Source of the DNA: Acestrorhynchus altus
Taxonomy: Eukaryota; Chordata; Actinopteri; Characiformes; Acestrorhynchidae
Length of the DNA stretch: 64,000 nt
Direction of reading: 5' to 3'
NCBI GenBank assembly: GCA_034509495.1
Contig: CM067521.1
Location: forward strand, 625,110 to 689,109
A program made the translations under genes and the position numbers. Under the pieces are notes generated by a model. The model was given only the letters and a program-made list of their open reading frames with translations, had not been told where the DNA came from and did not search any database. Positions 43,866-55,859 of the stretch are shown here, piece after piece. Each line of letters opens with the position of its first letter. Positions within the stretch are counted from its first letter, which is position 1.

Positions 43866-46135
43866 AGGTACGTCACCTTCCTGTCGTCCAAACAACCACA
43901 GACACTTCGGGGTGAAACAAACCCAGTCATTGTGTCTTACAGCTTTACTTCGCCAAAGAGTGAAGGACAGTACACAGAGGAGATCTGTGGTCCAGGTCGT
44001 CCCCTGAGAAGAGGAAACGGTATCCTGTGACCTGGTGAGTCAGTACGGGAGCATGGTTTGCCTGTTCCCTGAACTGGTTTAATATGATTATAGTCATAAT
44101 AATGTGGACTAAAGTGGATCTGACATGATGTGCGACTGGGTGGGGTCCTTCGTCCCCTTCAACGGAGGCATGCTGAAAGGACACTCAGCCCCAGTTTCAT
44201 TATTCTGTTCTATAAATCAGATCACTGACCAGCAGTGCAGTCATGTAATTGTTGGCCTGGCTGACTGGTTTTGGACTCAGCGGGGCTTTTTTTTATATGG
44301 CGTCATCATTTTAAACATACATTGTTTCTAATAGTTTATCAAATAAAATCTGAAAATGTTTGTAGGAAATTAAAAACTAGTTAGACCTTCTGGCAGGAGA
44401 ATATTCCGGTGGACCAGCAGTGCTAAACGGCCATCAGATCGAGGTACACTCACTGTCTGGGGTCAGGCTTCTGAGCACTGGACTGCTGAACACTGGACAT
44501 ATATAGCCTGTCCAGATAGTTCTTGATTTCACAAATCTATTAAATCTGTCTGTAACAGAGGCGCTGAATCCAGGCCTCCTGGACTGGGAGTCCTCACTGA
44601 CACTAGAGGTCAGCGTTGTCATTATCTGAAAAGGTGTTTCGCTCCTGACCGTCATGTCTCCATAACTTTAATATCTGAATTTGAATTTTAATGTAATCGT
44701 AAAAAGACCCCTTTCACGAACAAACGAACGAACGGTCATTTTTCATTTTGATCTGTTTTTTTTTATGACCACCTCCTCGTTTCTCCTCTCCCTGTCCATC
44801 TGATCAGCTCCTCTGACCACACAGGAGCTTTTGTTTCTACACCATTTCAGCTCCAGGTTGTTGAGTCTGATTGTCATTTCAGATCCGATGTTGATCAGAT
44901 TTTAATTCTTTTTTTTTCAGACCGGATTTAATGGTGTGCAAAAGTTTGTGCACCACAGCAGCAGCATAGCAATCACCTAGAGACCACATTGCAACCACTT
45001 AGCAACACCACAACAACCACCTGGAATACCAGGTGCAGCCATGCAGCCATTTGGCATTTCCTTCAGGAAACACACTTTTGGAATTTGCTGATGAGTTTTA
45101 GGAATTTCCTTTTGGGTTTAGGACTTTTCTGTCATGTTATGGAATTTGCTGGTGCTTTTTTTTCTATTTGTGTCACATAAAATTAAACGCAACTCTATTT
45201 AATATGGAAATCAGCAAATGTCACGATTAAACCTCGACCCAATGCAGAGGCAGACGTGAGCTGGGTCTCCTAATGTGAGATTGTTGTGTCTCACTGCAGT
45301 GTTTTCAGTTTCCTCACCAGTCGAACCCGCCCTGCTCCTTTGTTGATGCTCAGCTGAGAGTTAAGGATTCGAGTGCTTTAGCTTCACTTGTACAAACCCA
45401 TTCTGTTCTGTTCCACTCCGCCCAGCGCCTTTCAGATCCTCCTCTTAAAGCGTCTGAAAGTAGGCCTGACTCCGCCGCGCTTTGCTCTGAAACACATCCT
45501 GACTTCAGCTTCCTGGAGAACAGAGGTTCCATTTTTGGTGCAAACAAATAATTAATAATTAAAAATCCTGCAAACGTGAACGACTGCTGATCTACACGGC
45601 CTTTTAAAGACTGCGATTCATAATTCAGCTCCCGCTGAACGCCGACTGGAGCTCTCAGCCGGCGGGGTGGAGCTGTGGAACAGTGGAACAGTGGAACATG
45701 ACGGAATGTCTGATACCGTATGAAGCCTTCGTGGAAACCTTCTAAGGGCTTCTAAGAGTGTCTGATTATATGAACTGTTACTAAATAAAGTGATTTATTT
45801 CAGTATTAATCAGCAGCTCCTCTGATATAAAGAGTGTTTCTGTATTATTAATACACACACAAAGATCCGAGCGGATCAGTACCGGCTGATACTCAGAATC
45901 AAGACACTCGGATCAGATCGGACCGGCGGCCAAACACTAGTGAAAACTTGAATATGGTGAAAAAGTTCATTCGTGCTCATAATTTCCTGCATAAAAGAGT
46001 CAGATTTGATATTCATTATATGCAAAGTGACAAACTATTGATCAGGATGAAAATCAGAAATAGAATCAGACTTTATTAATATTTAAATGAATCAAATTTA
46101 TCACAAAATTAAAAAAAATATATAAAATTATGAAC
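43866..46135. other. intergenic, no gene recognised
   Basis: Unique-looking sequence. It includes a fragment of the palindromic element's outer arm at about 44763-44832 and a possible Tc1 family B scrap near 44560-44660. No exon with family resemblance was found. Confidence 0.45.
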
Positions 46136-46139
46136 AAAA

Positions 46140-46480
46140 CAGAAAATGTCATCACAGGGGCCTGTATTTGTGTGGTTTTACATACCGTAAATGTAAATGA
46201 TCTCTGTTCTGATTGGCCCAGACGGTGCCTCTTCGTAACATTCGTGTGAATGAATGAGTCGAAACTGCAGTTTCTTTATTTTTACAGATTGGACCATAAA
46301 GCCCGTGTCTTAACAGCTGGTCCCTGTTTAATTAGATTTCTGCAGAAATACAAATGAGACACCCGAGAAATCACCTTCCCAGCAAGTTAATATGCAAATT
46401 AGAAATGCATTCAAATAAGCAGCTGATGATGAAGCTCCTTCCTCTCTCTGTACCGCAGATCTTTTATCAGGGTTTGTAAT
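46140..46480. promoter_or_regulatory. candidate conserved noncoding element with POU octamer
   Basis: Repeat-free island containing the exact octamer ATGCAAAT (46392-46399) next to ATTAG, and TTTAATTAG (46328-46336), a homeodomain-type core. Density of such motifs in unique sequence suggests an enhancer. This is inference only. Confidence 0.3.
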
Positions 46481-46654
46481 GATATTGTGATCTAATGCAG
46501 ATGAAAAAGCACATGGCGGGAAGCTGCGGGAGTCGCTTTAATCAGATCTGGAATCACGCTGTTTAGTGGAACGAGCACTGCAGCCGCTCCGTACACACTG
46601 ATGAGCTGGTCATCAAGGTGCTCGGGTAATCTGAGCGAGGTGTCCCTCTAACCA

Positions 46655-46990
46655 ACACATTTGAGGCCTTCAGGAAGGTTTATGAGACTCTGGAGTGGAG
46701 GTGCAACGTTCTCCAGCAACACCAGCACGAATATGACCTTCAAAGAGTCCGCAGGAACGACCCTGTCCTACAAAATACAAAGGATCTTCTACAGCAGGAT
46801 AATGATCTTCAACACACCTCAACACCCAAAATGGAGGTTCAAGAGGCCCAAGTTGAGGGCTCTGACCCTCACAGTGCCCCAACCTAAACCTTGAACATCT
46901 GTGGATCTTGAAAGAGCAGGGCAGCTTGCTGGGCTGAGGATCTCGCAGACTCTAGAAGCCTTTTGCACTGAACATAGGGGTCAAAAGTCC
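46655..46990 (+). mobile_element. Tc1-like relic, weak
   Basis: CTACAGCAGGATAATGATCT encodes a QQDND-like catalytic block, followed by PKWRFKRPK and a P-K-P-stop-TSVDLERA region that parallels the usual WPSQSPDLNPIE and linker. Heavily decayed. Confidence 0.5.
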
Positions 46991-47059
46991 CCCGAGACAA
47001 ATGAAAAGAAATGAAAAAGTAATCCTGATTAAAAATTAAAGAAAGGTGTCATCTCATAT

Positions 47060-47360
47060 CTTTTCTGTTCTGGATCCAAAGTGGTGGAACGAACAGCTGA
47101 GTCACTCGCTGTCTTCAAACGCTGACTGAAGATCAGCTCTATCAGAGCTTTTAACTCATGAAATGATTATAATTCTACTGAATCCTATTGATATTGAAGC
47201 CCAACCTGACATTTGTGTTTGGCAGCATCTAAGCTTGAGGAACATCTGGATTCTCGTCTCTGTTAACTAGTTAAGGATATTTTCTGAGTGACCAGTGAAG
47301 TCCTTCTGGACAATGCTCTATTTTGCATGTTGGACCGGGGGGGACACTGGTCTTCCTTGG
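47060..47360. repeat. interspersed repeat, unclassified
   Basis: GTGGTGGAACGAACAGCTGA and CACTCGCTGTCTTCAAACGC match a dispersed fish repeat I recall. The segment at 47270-47340 resembles the nested insert at 9790. Confidence 0.45.
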
Positions 47361-47589
47361 TGCTCAGATCCCAGAATCGCCCCTTCATTCCAGTGTGGAG
47401 CTCCTTCACATGTAGATGTGGTGCCTCTGCTCTAAATGTGTATCACAGACCTCTCTTTTCTTAAGGCTTGTGTTGTCATAGGAACAGGCCTCACCTTGAA
47501 CCGTCGACTGATCAGATTCACCTCACACGACCCAGACGAATTGAAATGACCCGTAATGGACACTAATCTTCTTGCGTTAGACTGACGTT

Positions 47590-48265
47590 CTGTCTGCTGT
47601 AGAATATCGTTCTTTCAGCCTTTTCAGCCCATGTTTGAGGCCGACCGGTACACTGACGGGCTCATGCAGTGTCGCAGGACCTGTGACCGGACAGAACCGC
47701 TGTTTGCAGACACCGTATTAACTATGTATGAGAATAATCAGAAGGCCTCGAGTGAGCAGTGGCAGGCGGAACAAATATATGAGAAGGAATGCGTTCAACA
47801 TGACAGCATGATGTATAATAGGCATTATCGGTGTCGGCGATAATGACCCTCGGATGTTTGGGAGGATCACTGTCGTGCATTTCAATGAGCCGATGCGACT
47901 GTGCTCCCGTGGAAAACTTAATGCACTGTTTGTTCGAAGCTTACTGATGCAGAATGGAAGAGCTACCACTTTGGCCTCATCATTTGAAAAATACAGTTCT
48001 GGTGGCGTCTATTACAAGCTGTACGGTAAAATATTTGAGGATGAAATTACAGTAAAACTGCTGTCCAGCTGTTGACGTTGTTCCAGCTCCAGATTGTTGG
48101 GTCTGATTACATGGTTTGGCTTGTAAACAGATTTTTGATTGGATGCATGATTTAATTTGTTCCTTATAGAAATGTCTTAGCAACTGCTCGAGGAACCAGC
48201 TGGAATACCATATGAGCCTCCTTAGAACATTGCTATTTTGGTGGCAGTTCCAGAACATTAATTTC
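47590..48265. other. no gene assigned
   Basis: A 70-codon frame at 47631-47843 has no family resemblance and no clear splice context. The rest is unremarkable. Confidence 0.35.
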
Positions 48266-48269
48266 ATTC

Positions 48270-48960
48270 TTTGGTAAAAAGACCCGTGTGCTTAGGGTCA
48301 TTGTCTTGGCGCATGACCCGTGTTCTCTTGAGTTTCAGCTCATGGACATCAGTGATGCCAAGCCACCCTGGACTAGGTGCAGTAAAACTTGATACTACCA
48401 CCACCACATTTCACACATGGGATAAGGTTTACATGCTGGAAGGTGTTGCTTCTTTTTAAAACAAAAAGATCTATTTTGGTCTCATCTGTCCACAGAACAT
48501 TCATTCCAGTCTTCTGGCTTGACCATGTGACCTTTATCCAACTGCAGATGGGCAGCAAAGTTCTTTTTGAAGAGCAGCACCTCCTTGCAACCCTGCCATG
48601 CTCACCATCGTCGTTCAGTGATCTCCTGATGTGAGAAAGACCTTTAGGTGCTTAGAAGTTCCTTTGGGTTCCTTTGTGAGCTGGTGGACTATTCCACACC
48701 TTGCTCTTGGTGTGATCGTTGTTGGTGGAGCTCTCTTGGGGAGGGTAATAATGATCCTGAATCTCCTCCATTTGTACACAATCTGTCTGACTGTGGATCG
48801 TTGGAGTCCAAACTCTTTACAGACGGTTTTGTAACCGTTTCCAGCCTGATGAGCATCATCAGCTCTTCTTCTGAGCTCCTCAGAAACCTCAGATTTTTTT
48901 CTTAAACACACTAACAAATGATGGTTCTCCAAGAGCTCTTTCGCTTTTTACCATGAACAC
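48270..48960 (-). mobile_element. Tc1-like transposon relic, family D, minus strand
   Basis: Reverse-strand blocks occur in order: a helix-turn-helix N-terminus (LRRRADDAHQAGNGYKTVCK, then FGLQRSTVRQIVYKWRRF), a basic linker, VLWTDETKIDLF with the first catalytic Asp, and KCGGGSI. An interior segment between TSGD and GMNVLW is deleted and the C-terminal part is lost or scrambled. It is the best-preserved transposase N-terminus in the window. Confidence 0.88.
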
Positions 48961-49440
48961 TCAAGAAACCTTTGCATGATTGAAGTGTTCTTTGCATTGT
49001 GAAAGGGTTCTTCAGACTGATGGGGAATGAGCTGTAGAGGGTTCTATATAGCACCAGAAAGGGTTCTTCTATACACACTTAAATTCTTTTTTTTTTTTTT
49101 AAATGGTTCCAAATAGAATCTTTAACAATTAAAGACCCTTTACATGAAAAGAAGAATCTTTGCATGGTAAACGGGTTCTTCAGACTGATGCAAAATGTGC
49201 TGTGGATCTATAATAGAACCATTTTGAAAAGGATTCTGTACAGCACCGAAAAGGGCTCTTCTTTTATTAGACATTTGACATCGTAACAATAGTAGAACCC
49301 TTTTCAAAAGCACATTCTCCATCAGTCTGAATAACCCTTTCACAATCAAGCATAGGGTTCTTTGTGTGTTCATAGGTTTACTGTATATAGAATTGTGTTC
49401 CTTACTAAGGAACCCTTGAAGAACCCTCATTTTGAAGTGT
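48960..49440. repeat. GAACCCTTTT-type interspersed repeat
   Basis: Alternating GGGTTCTTC, AGAACCCTTT and TTGCATGGTAAACGGGTTC words in both orientations make an internally inverted, hairpin-prone repeat of a type common in fish genomes. Similar words occur at 27880-28160 and 28580-28790. Confidence 0.65.
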
Positions 49441-49599
49441 GTACAGGTTTGTAATATGGCCGGTCGTAGGGACTGGAACAGCTGTAAGTGCACTTTAGAG
49501 GACATGTAGGTTGTAGATCCTGATGTGCACAGACCAGCCCGTAGTGTTTAGACGCTCTGCGGTTATAAATACCGTTAAACCGTCAGTTATTGGAGATGT

Positions 49600-50260
49600 T
49601 TGCTGGAAGCTTTCACAGCACAGCTCACTTCAGTACAGTGGTGCGTGTGCGAATGCGGCAGGCCTGGCCGAGTGCAGAGGGGTTGTTTGGGTAGGGCTCT
49701 TGTCGCTTGGCGTTCTGTGCCGAAGCTCAATATTTAGAATACCGCCATTCACTTCCTTTGTGACGGCCTGCCGCTTCCCGAAGGTAGCCATGGTGATCAG
49801 GGGCATCAGCCGATGGAAAGAGAGAGACACTCTTTGAGCAGTTTGGGTGGAAAAGAAAGAGGGGGGGAGGACAGTTTTGAAGAGGCAGTGAGGGTGATGG
49901 AGGGGGGATTCAAGGCCTGAACAAAATAAACCCGTGCAGAGAGAATGGAGTGCTTTCAGAGATAGAGAGGGGTCAGTCTGATTTGCACAAAAGCGCTCTG
50001 CCTCTCAAACTGCGGCTGACAGCTTACGTTTTTATCAGCCGAGAACACATTCGGGACGAAAAGGAACGCGTTCGTTTGGAATGCGGAGTCGAAGCCAAGG
50101 ACAATGGCCCAGCAGGATGGAACACAGGCATCTTTTTGGCGAATCAGAGTAAACATCGTTCCTGCTTATTTATTTGCAGAGTGAACAACAGCGCCCGCGG
50201 GAACCGAACACGGCCCACAGATGAACACCAGCCGAGCTGCTAAACGAAGGCAAAGAGCCT
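49600..50260. promoter_or_regulatory. candidate conserved noncoding island
   Basis: Repeat-free, moderately GC-rich sequence between two repeat clusters. The 97-codon frame at 49950-50243 is not recognisable as a protein. Proposed only because such islands in a repeat-dense, gene-poor stretch are often conserved regulatory DNA. Confidence 0.2.
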
Positions 50261-50321
50261 CTGTCTTTCCGCCAGCTCAAAGGAGACGTCCTTGCCTTCA
50301 ACTCTGTCTTCTCAACAACAA

Positions 50322-50550
50322 CAGTCAACCATAACATTATGATCACCTCCTCGTTTCCACACTATCTTTGTGGTTCTATAATTCCAGACTGTAGTTCATC
50401 TGTTTCTCTGCAGACTTTATTCTCCTCCTTTCACCCTGATCTTCAATGATCAGGACCCCACAGGACCACCACAGAGCAGATATGATGTGGGTGGTGGGTC
50501 ATTCTCAGCACTGCAGTGCTGCTGGAGTGTTTAAACCCCTCAGTGTCACT
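50322..50550. repeat. palindromic interspersed element, arm
   Basis: CAACCATAACATTATGATCA through TCCAGACTGTAGTTCATCTG to CATTCTCAGCACTGCAGTGC and GTTTAAACCCCTCAGTGTCA. Confidence 0.88.
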
Positions 50551-50997
50551 CACAGAGAGAGGTCTTAGAGAAGCAGACTTGGGACCAGAAGGACCAGTGC
50601 TTTCTTATCCCCCAGTCGTTCCCTGAGTGCTGAGATGGTTTAGTCAGAGCAGAGCCCAGCAATGAACATCTCACCATCCTAACAGTATGTATAAAACAGG
50701 CCATGTGTGAGAATGTGAGAACAGCAGCAGAGTGTGATATGTGTGTGTTTCTGCGTGTGTGTGTGTGTGTACACACAGCCACAGAGAGTGTGTTCTGAGT
50801 CATCACTAATTGGAAGGGGTCTGTGCAGTTAGTCATTACTCTGCGAGAACAGGCTGCGGCTGGTTCGTTCACCCCAGAGAGAGAGAGAGCGCATTAATAA
50901 ATCATGTCATACCATGCGGTTCTCAGTGCATATATTTATATGGCGTCTCCTCCTTTAGAACATACAGTGGAGAACACCTGTCACATGCACATTATAC

Positions 50998-51385
50998 ACT
51001 GATCAACCATAACATTATGACCACAATGCAATGCTCAGAACCCCACCGGTCCACCACAGAGCAGCTACTATGTGGATCGGACACAGCAGTGCTGCTGGAG
51101 TGTTTAAACACTGTGTCCACTCACTGTCCACTCTATCAGACACTCCTACCGAGTGTCTCCACCTTGTAGATGTAAAGTCAGAGACAGAAGCTCATCTGTT
51201 TCTGCACAGTTTGTGTTGGTCGTCCTCTAGTCCTTCATCAGGACGCTGTCGGCTGGACTTTTCTGACTGGTGGACTCTTCTCAGGGGGTTAAACACTCCA
51301 GCAGCACTGCTGTGTCTGATCCACTCGCGCCAGTTCAACAAACACAACAAACCTGTGGTGGTCCTGTGGGGTCCTGACCTGGACA
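50998..51385. repeat. palindromic interspersed element, internally deleted copy
   Basis: Starts ACTGATCAACCATAACATTA, continues through GTGCTGCTGGAGTGTTTAAA, the centre CACCTTGTAGATGTAAAGTC and the inverted GTTAAACACTCCAGCAGCAC, to GTGGTCCTGTGGGGTCCTGA. Confidence 0.88.
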
Positions 51386-51539
51386 CCCCTTCTAACAAAT
51401 GCATTCAGATACTATAAGATTTACCCATTGCTGACACAGATGTGCAAATGCACACACAGCTTGTCTGGTCCCTGTAAAGAAGTACTGCCAAAATAGGATA
51501 GACACACCATTCTTCAGAGGTATGCTTCAGTACTATGCA

Positions 51540-52020
51540 TGCAGTGGAGATGCATTACTGATCTAACTGTGGGGATGGATGAGGGATCGGCTGTCGTCCC
51601 TTCTTCTGATGTTTTATGTCCTCGTTCAAATAAATATGCTGCAAAAGAGAATCAACAGGGGCATCCATCACTGGCGGCTTGTGGAGACAATGATTGATTT
51701 CTCTATGCTCTGCTCTGGCAGGATCTGGATTAGGGACACCGGCACTTTCGATATAAGAGACGACTGCAAATGCCTGCTCAGCCTATATTGTGATTGAGGG
51801 AGATGACTGATGGTGGTGGGGGTGTGGGGGTGTTGGTGTGTGTGGTCCCTCAGAGTGAGTTTGGGCTTTTTTAAGTGGTGTTCAGTTCTGTGCTGCTTGG
51901 CGGTGTAACTGCATCCCTCTGACTCTGGTTAGGGTTAAGTCTTTCATGGGAACAGATCTATCCACACCGACAGCTGAACGTGTGGGAGATGAAGAGCAGG
52001 ACGGAATGGACAGTGAGTTT
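51540..52020. other. unique island, no gene recognised
   Basis: Repeat-free sequence at about 51540-51800 followed by GT/GGTG-rich DNA. It has no recognised coding text; possible noncoding conservation cannot be judged here. Confidence 0.35.
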
Positions 52021-52024
52021 ACAC

Positions 52025-52290
52025 TTTGTTGGACTCCTCTGACCACACCGGAGATCTTTGTGGTTCTATAATTCCAGACTGTAGTTCATCTGTTTCTCTG
52101 CAGACTTTATTCTCCTCCTTTCACCCTGATCTTCAATGATCAGGACCCCACAGGACCACCACAGAGCAGATATGATGTGGGTGGTGGGTCATTCTCAGCA
52201 CTGCTGTGTCTGATCCACTCGTATCAGCAACACACACTAACACACCACCACCATGTCAGTGTGACTGCGGTGCGGAGAATGACCCAGACG
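52025..52290. repeat. palindromic interspersed element, arm copy
   Basis: CTCCTCTGACCACACCGGAG through the TATGATGTGGGTGGTGGGTC segment, then a jump to the opposite arm CCACCACCATGTCAGTGTGA. Confidence 0.88.
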
Positions 52291-52559
52291 TACGGGGTAG
52301 TTGATGTATCTTGAGCGAGTTCTAAATAATTCCGAATGATGTGAGATTTCTGGTCCAGACCACCAGACCGTGTGTAGATTTGTTCAAATTCACCAGCAGC
52401 ACGTTTAGTACAGCGCTGATGTTTAATAACAGCAATTAATACCAGGGTTCCTCAAGGAGAGTTTTGGAAATTGCTTTTTTGTATTAATTAAATTTCCCCC
52501 AGAAGGCATTTACTGAGTGTTGCAAGTTGTTCTTTGATGTATATGTAGTGAATATATGA

Positions 52560-52872
52560 CTTGCTGCTGCAGTGTTTTTGAACCCTGTGTCCACTCACTG
52601 TCCACTCTATTAGACACTCCTACCGAGTGTCTCCACCTTGTAGATGTTAAGTCAGAGACAGAAGCTCATCTGTTTCTGCCCAGTTTGTGTTGGTCATCCT
52701 CTAGTCCTTCATCAGTGCTGGACAATGTGGGGTCCTATGGGGTCCTGATGTTGAAGAACAGTCTGTAATTGTAGAACTACAAAGTTCTCCTGTATGATCA
52801 GAGCAGCTGATAACGTGGACAACGAGTTTTGGAACAAGGAGGTGGTCATAATGTTATGGTTGTTGGGTGTAC
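52560..52872. repeat. palindromic interspersed element, partial copy
   Basis: Contains GTGTCCACTCACTGTCCACT, CACCTTGTAGATGTTAAGTC, CCTCTAGTCCTTCATCAGTG, then a deletion, and the outer arm ending GGTCATAATGTTATGGTTGT. Confidence 0.85.
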
Positions 52873-52929
52873 ATAAGAAACGGTGTGATCTGTATGTGTG
52901 TATGTCTTTATGTTTGGCTTCTCGCCCCA

Positions 52930-53930
52930 TTTGTGAGTGTTTCGACTTTGTAGCTTGTCAGAGCTCCTGTTAACAGCCCTCAGTGCTCCCAGCATGTGCG
53001 GTAGGTGCCAACCCCATAAATACAGCCTCTGTGCCCAGCACTCAAGCTCTCCCGCCCTTCTGCTCCAAGATTGATCCCTCATCTCCACCCCTTCCTTTCT
53101 CTCCTCTCCGCCTGACCCAACGGCTTTAGAAGCCCCTTGAATGGGGTGAAGCACAGAGGCTTCAACAGATGGCCAAGACTGGCCTGATTCAGTCACACTG
53201 CTGCCACATGAATGCGGGCACCCAGATAGCCCAGAAAGAGTGTGGGGGAAAACATCCGAGAGAGAGAGAGTGGAGGGAAGGAGTGAGGGAGAGCAGAAGG
53301 GTCTGCCTCGGCCTGTGTGAGAGAGGGAGGGAAAGGAGTCAGGCTGGGTGAGGAAACGTAGGTCAGTGGGGTACTTCTGATCTATAGGAAAGAGCAAACA
53401 AGCTGTGGACCTATAGAAGAAGCCAGTGGACAGATGTTCAAGCTGTGGCAGATGTTTTTCTGCTTTTCCGTTTTGCTGGAAAGTGCATTAAAAGGAATTT
53501 TCATAGCTGACAGCTGGAAAATGCTTGTGGTCCTTTAATATTCCTGAGAAGATGAGTTTAACTAGTGTGGAGAGAGAGAGAGAGAGAGAGAAAAGGGGTG
53601 TAGGAGAAATTGAATTGTAGATTGAGGGACTTCTCCCTCCCTCCCTCCCTCCTTCCTTCTCTGCCTCTTTCATTTATCTGCTATGCAACCACGCCTCCCT
53701 CCTTTCTCTTCTCTGTGTGTCTATATCAGTGGGCTGTGCGAGAGCACCCACTCTCACGGCCAGCCGAGGGCTGAGGTGGACTGAACTGAGCCGAACAGGT
53801 GACCGCCTGCCAGCCCACCTGTGTCCAGTCCCCCCACACCACCCCCTCCCACCCAGATACACACAGAGTAAGGACCTTCTTCGGGGTTTCTGTGGGACGA
53901 CGGATGTAAGGTAGGTGAATCTGCCCTACT
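52930..53930 (+). other. possible promoter / noncoding 5' exon region
   Basis: CCCATAAATACAGCC (about 53013-53027) resembles a TATA box with C-rich flanks. A GA repeat (53568-53592) and a CCCT repeat (53634-53656) follow. At 53858-53910 an acceptor-like CACACAG is followed by about 40 nt and GTAGGTG. These could belong to a 5' noncoding exon of a downstream gene, but no coding text supports it. The 183-codon minus-strand frame at 52846-53397 has no family resemblance. Confidence 0.2.
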
Positions 53931-54492
53931 TTACACTGCGTGTCATGTTCCTCCAGCAGTGCAGACGGATGCTGGGCTGAGCGCTGCAGAGAGTGAGGAA
54001 GTTGGGTTGATCATGTCTGGTGCAGTGGAGTCCTCTGAACAAGACAGCAAACTTTGCATGACAACGTCACCTCTCTCTTGATCCAAGGAACTCAGATATG
54101 TCTTAGGTGAACCTTTAGACCTGTAGGCCAACCCTGTGAGATGTTTCCGTACTGTGACATAATTCACCAGTCATTAGAAAATACAAGAGATTATTTCCAG
54201 GAGATCCTGGACGTCTCTAACTGTCTTCATTTGAGATGTAAATAATAACAGAGTTTAAATATTTGTATGAATTTGACCATGTTTTGTTCAGTGTTTAGTG
54301 GTTTTTGCTTATAAGGATTAAAATCCCTTTATGTTCCTGTTGGAAATTGATCATCCAAAGTGTTTTTAAGCTAAAAAAACGATGACTTTGATGAATTATT
54401 TGTAATAATTACGTCCTTCAAAATACTTGACTGCGGTCCCGATAAATGCAGAAGGAGCTTCCAGTGCATGTTTACTGCTCTGTCCACGTGAA

Positions 54493-54652
54493 CATGATCA
54501 ACCTGCACACAGACTCTGACTGATCAGAGAGAGGGGGCGGAGCTGATGATCAACCTGCATACAGACTCTGACTGATCAGAGAGAGGGGGCGGGGCTGATG
54601 ATCAACCTGCATACAGACTCTGACTGATCAGAGAGAGGGGGCGGGGCTGATG
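54493..54652. repeat. 52-bp GC-box minisatellite, array 4 (3 copies)
   Basis: Three units in the same orientation as array 1, each with GAGGGGGCGGGGCTG or GAGGGGGCGGAGCTG and CTGATCAG. Lies in the gene-poor distal region. Confidence 0.95.
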
Positions 54653-54659
54653 ACATCAC

Positions 54660-55350
54660 CAGCCCAGATATTGGGTTATGGGTTATTACAATTATTAGTC
54701 CTTGTAAGACAAAATTATGGACCAAACACGGACCAAACACAGTTCCTGGCATGTGTGTGACTGTAAATGCTCTGACCTGTAGACCTTCATTTCTGATCCA
54801 GATGGAATTCTATTTGCTGACGTTGGCTGTGGTTTGGGACGGGTTGTTGGGGGTAAATGCTCGGCTGTGGGTCTCATCTGTGGTGTGTTCATCCCGTCAT
54901 TGTGAGCTCAGAGCAGAGGGTGTGTCCGAGCGCTTAATCCCAGAAGTCAGCAGCCGCCCTGTGGGTCAAGTAGGTCAGTCGGAGTAAGCGCTCATTGAAA
55001 GCCGTGAGCCTGTGGCCCAGCGGGGTGAAATATTCATCAGCGAGCAAACTTTGCTTGCTGTTTACAGCGTGTGTAATGACACGGTGGTGGAGGCTGAGAG
55101 ATCTGTGCCTGTTTCATTCATTATTTACTCTGCACTCTGCCTCTGCTCAGCCCCACTGCAACTGGCCTCTTTTCCCTCTGCTGGAGTCTGGACTTGAGTA
55201 GCCAGCCAAGTGCCCAGGTGCTGCCCACCTATACAGGCTCACTGAGCTCCAGGCTGATGAACAGCTCGGAATCTCCTGGGTTCGACTGGGCGTAAACATG
55301 GAGCATGTTACATGGGGTTCCCATTGTGGACCCGAAGTCCCTGCTTACAC
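54660..55350. other. unique sequence, no gene recognised
   Basis: No repeat or exon was identified. Overlapping frames at 54751-55201 are short and unassigned. Confidence 0.35.
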
Positions 55351-55352
55351 AG

Positions 55353-55850
55353 CCATTACATAATGACCACCTTCCTTGTTTCTACTCTCACTGTCCACTC
55401 TATCAGTTCCTCTGACCACACAGGAGCTCTTTGTGGTTCTATAAGTCCAGACTGTAGTTCATCTGTTTCTCTGATACTTTTCTCCTCCTTTCACCCTGAT
55501 CTTCAATGATCAGGACCCCACAGGACCACCACAGAGCAGATATGATGTGGGTGGTGGGTCATTCTCAGCACTGCAGTCACGATGACATGGTGGTGGTGTG
55601 TTAGTGTGAGTTGCTGGTACGAGTGGATCAGACACAGCAGTGCTGCTGGAGTGTTTAAACACTGTGTCCACTCACTGTCCACTCTATCAGACACTCCTAC
55701 TGAGTGTCTCCACCTTGTAGATGTAAAGTCAGAGACAGAAGCTCATCTGTTTCTGCACAGTTTGTGTTGGTCATCCTCTAGTCCTTCATCAGTGCTCACA
55801 GGACGCCGAGGGGTTTAAACACTCCAGCAGCACTGCTGCGTCTGATCCAG
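55353..55850. repeat. palindromic interspersed element, nearly full left arm and centre
   Basis: From ACAATGACCACC-like start (ATTACATAATGACCACC) through both the outer arm and the centre CACCTTGTAGATGTAAAGTC, then the inverted GGGGTTTAAACACTCCAGC. The second outer arm is missing. Confidence 0.88.
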
Positions 55851-55859
55851 TTGAGAGTG

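Noticed and set aside
52846..53397. 183-codon minus-strand frame
   Set aside because: Biased composition, no recognisable domain, and its C-terminal end overlaps the palindromic repeat.
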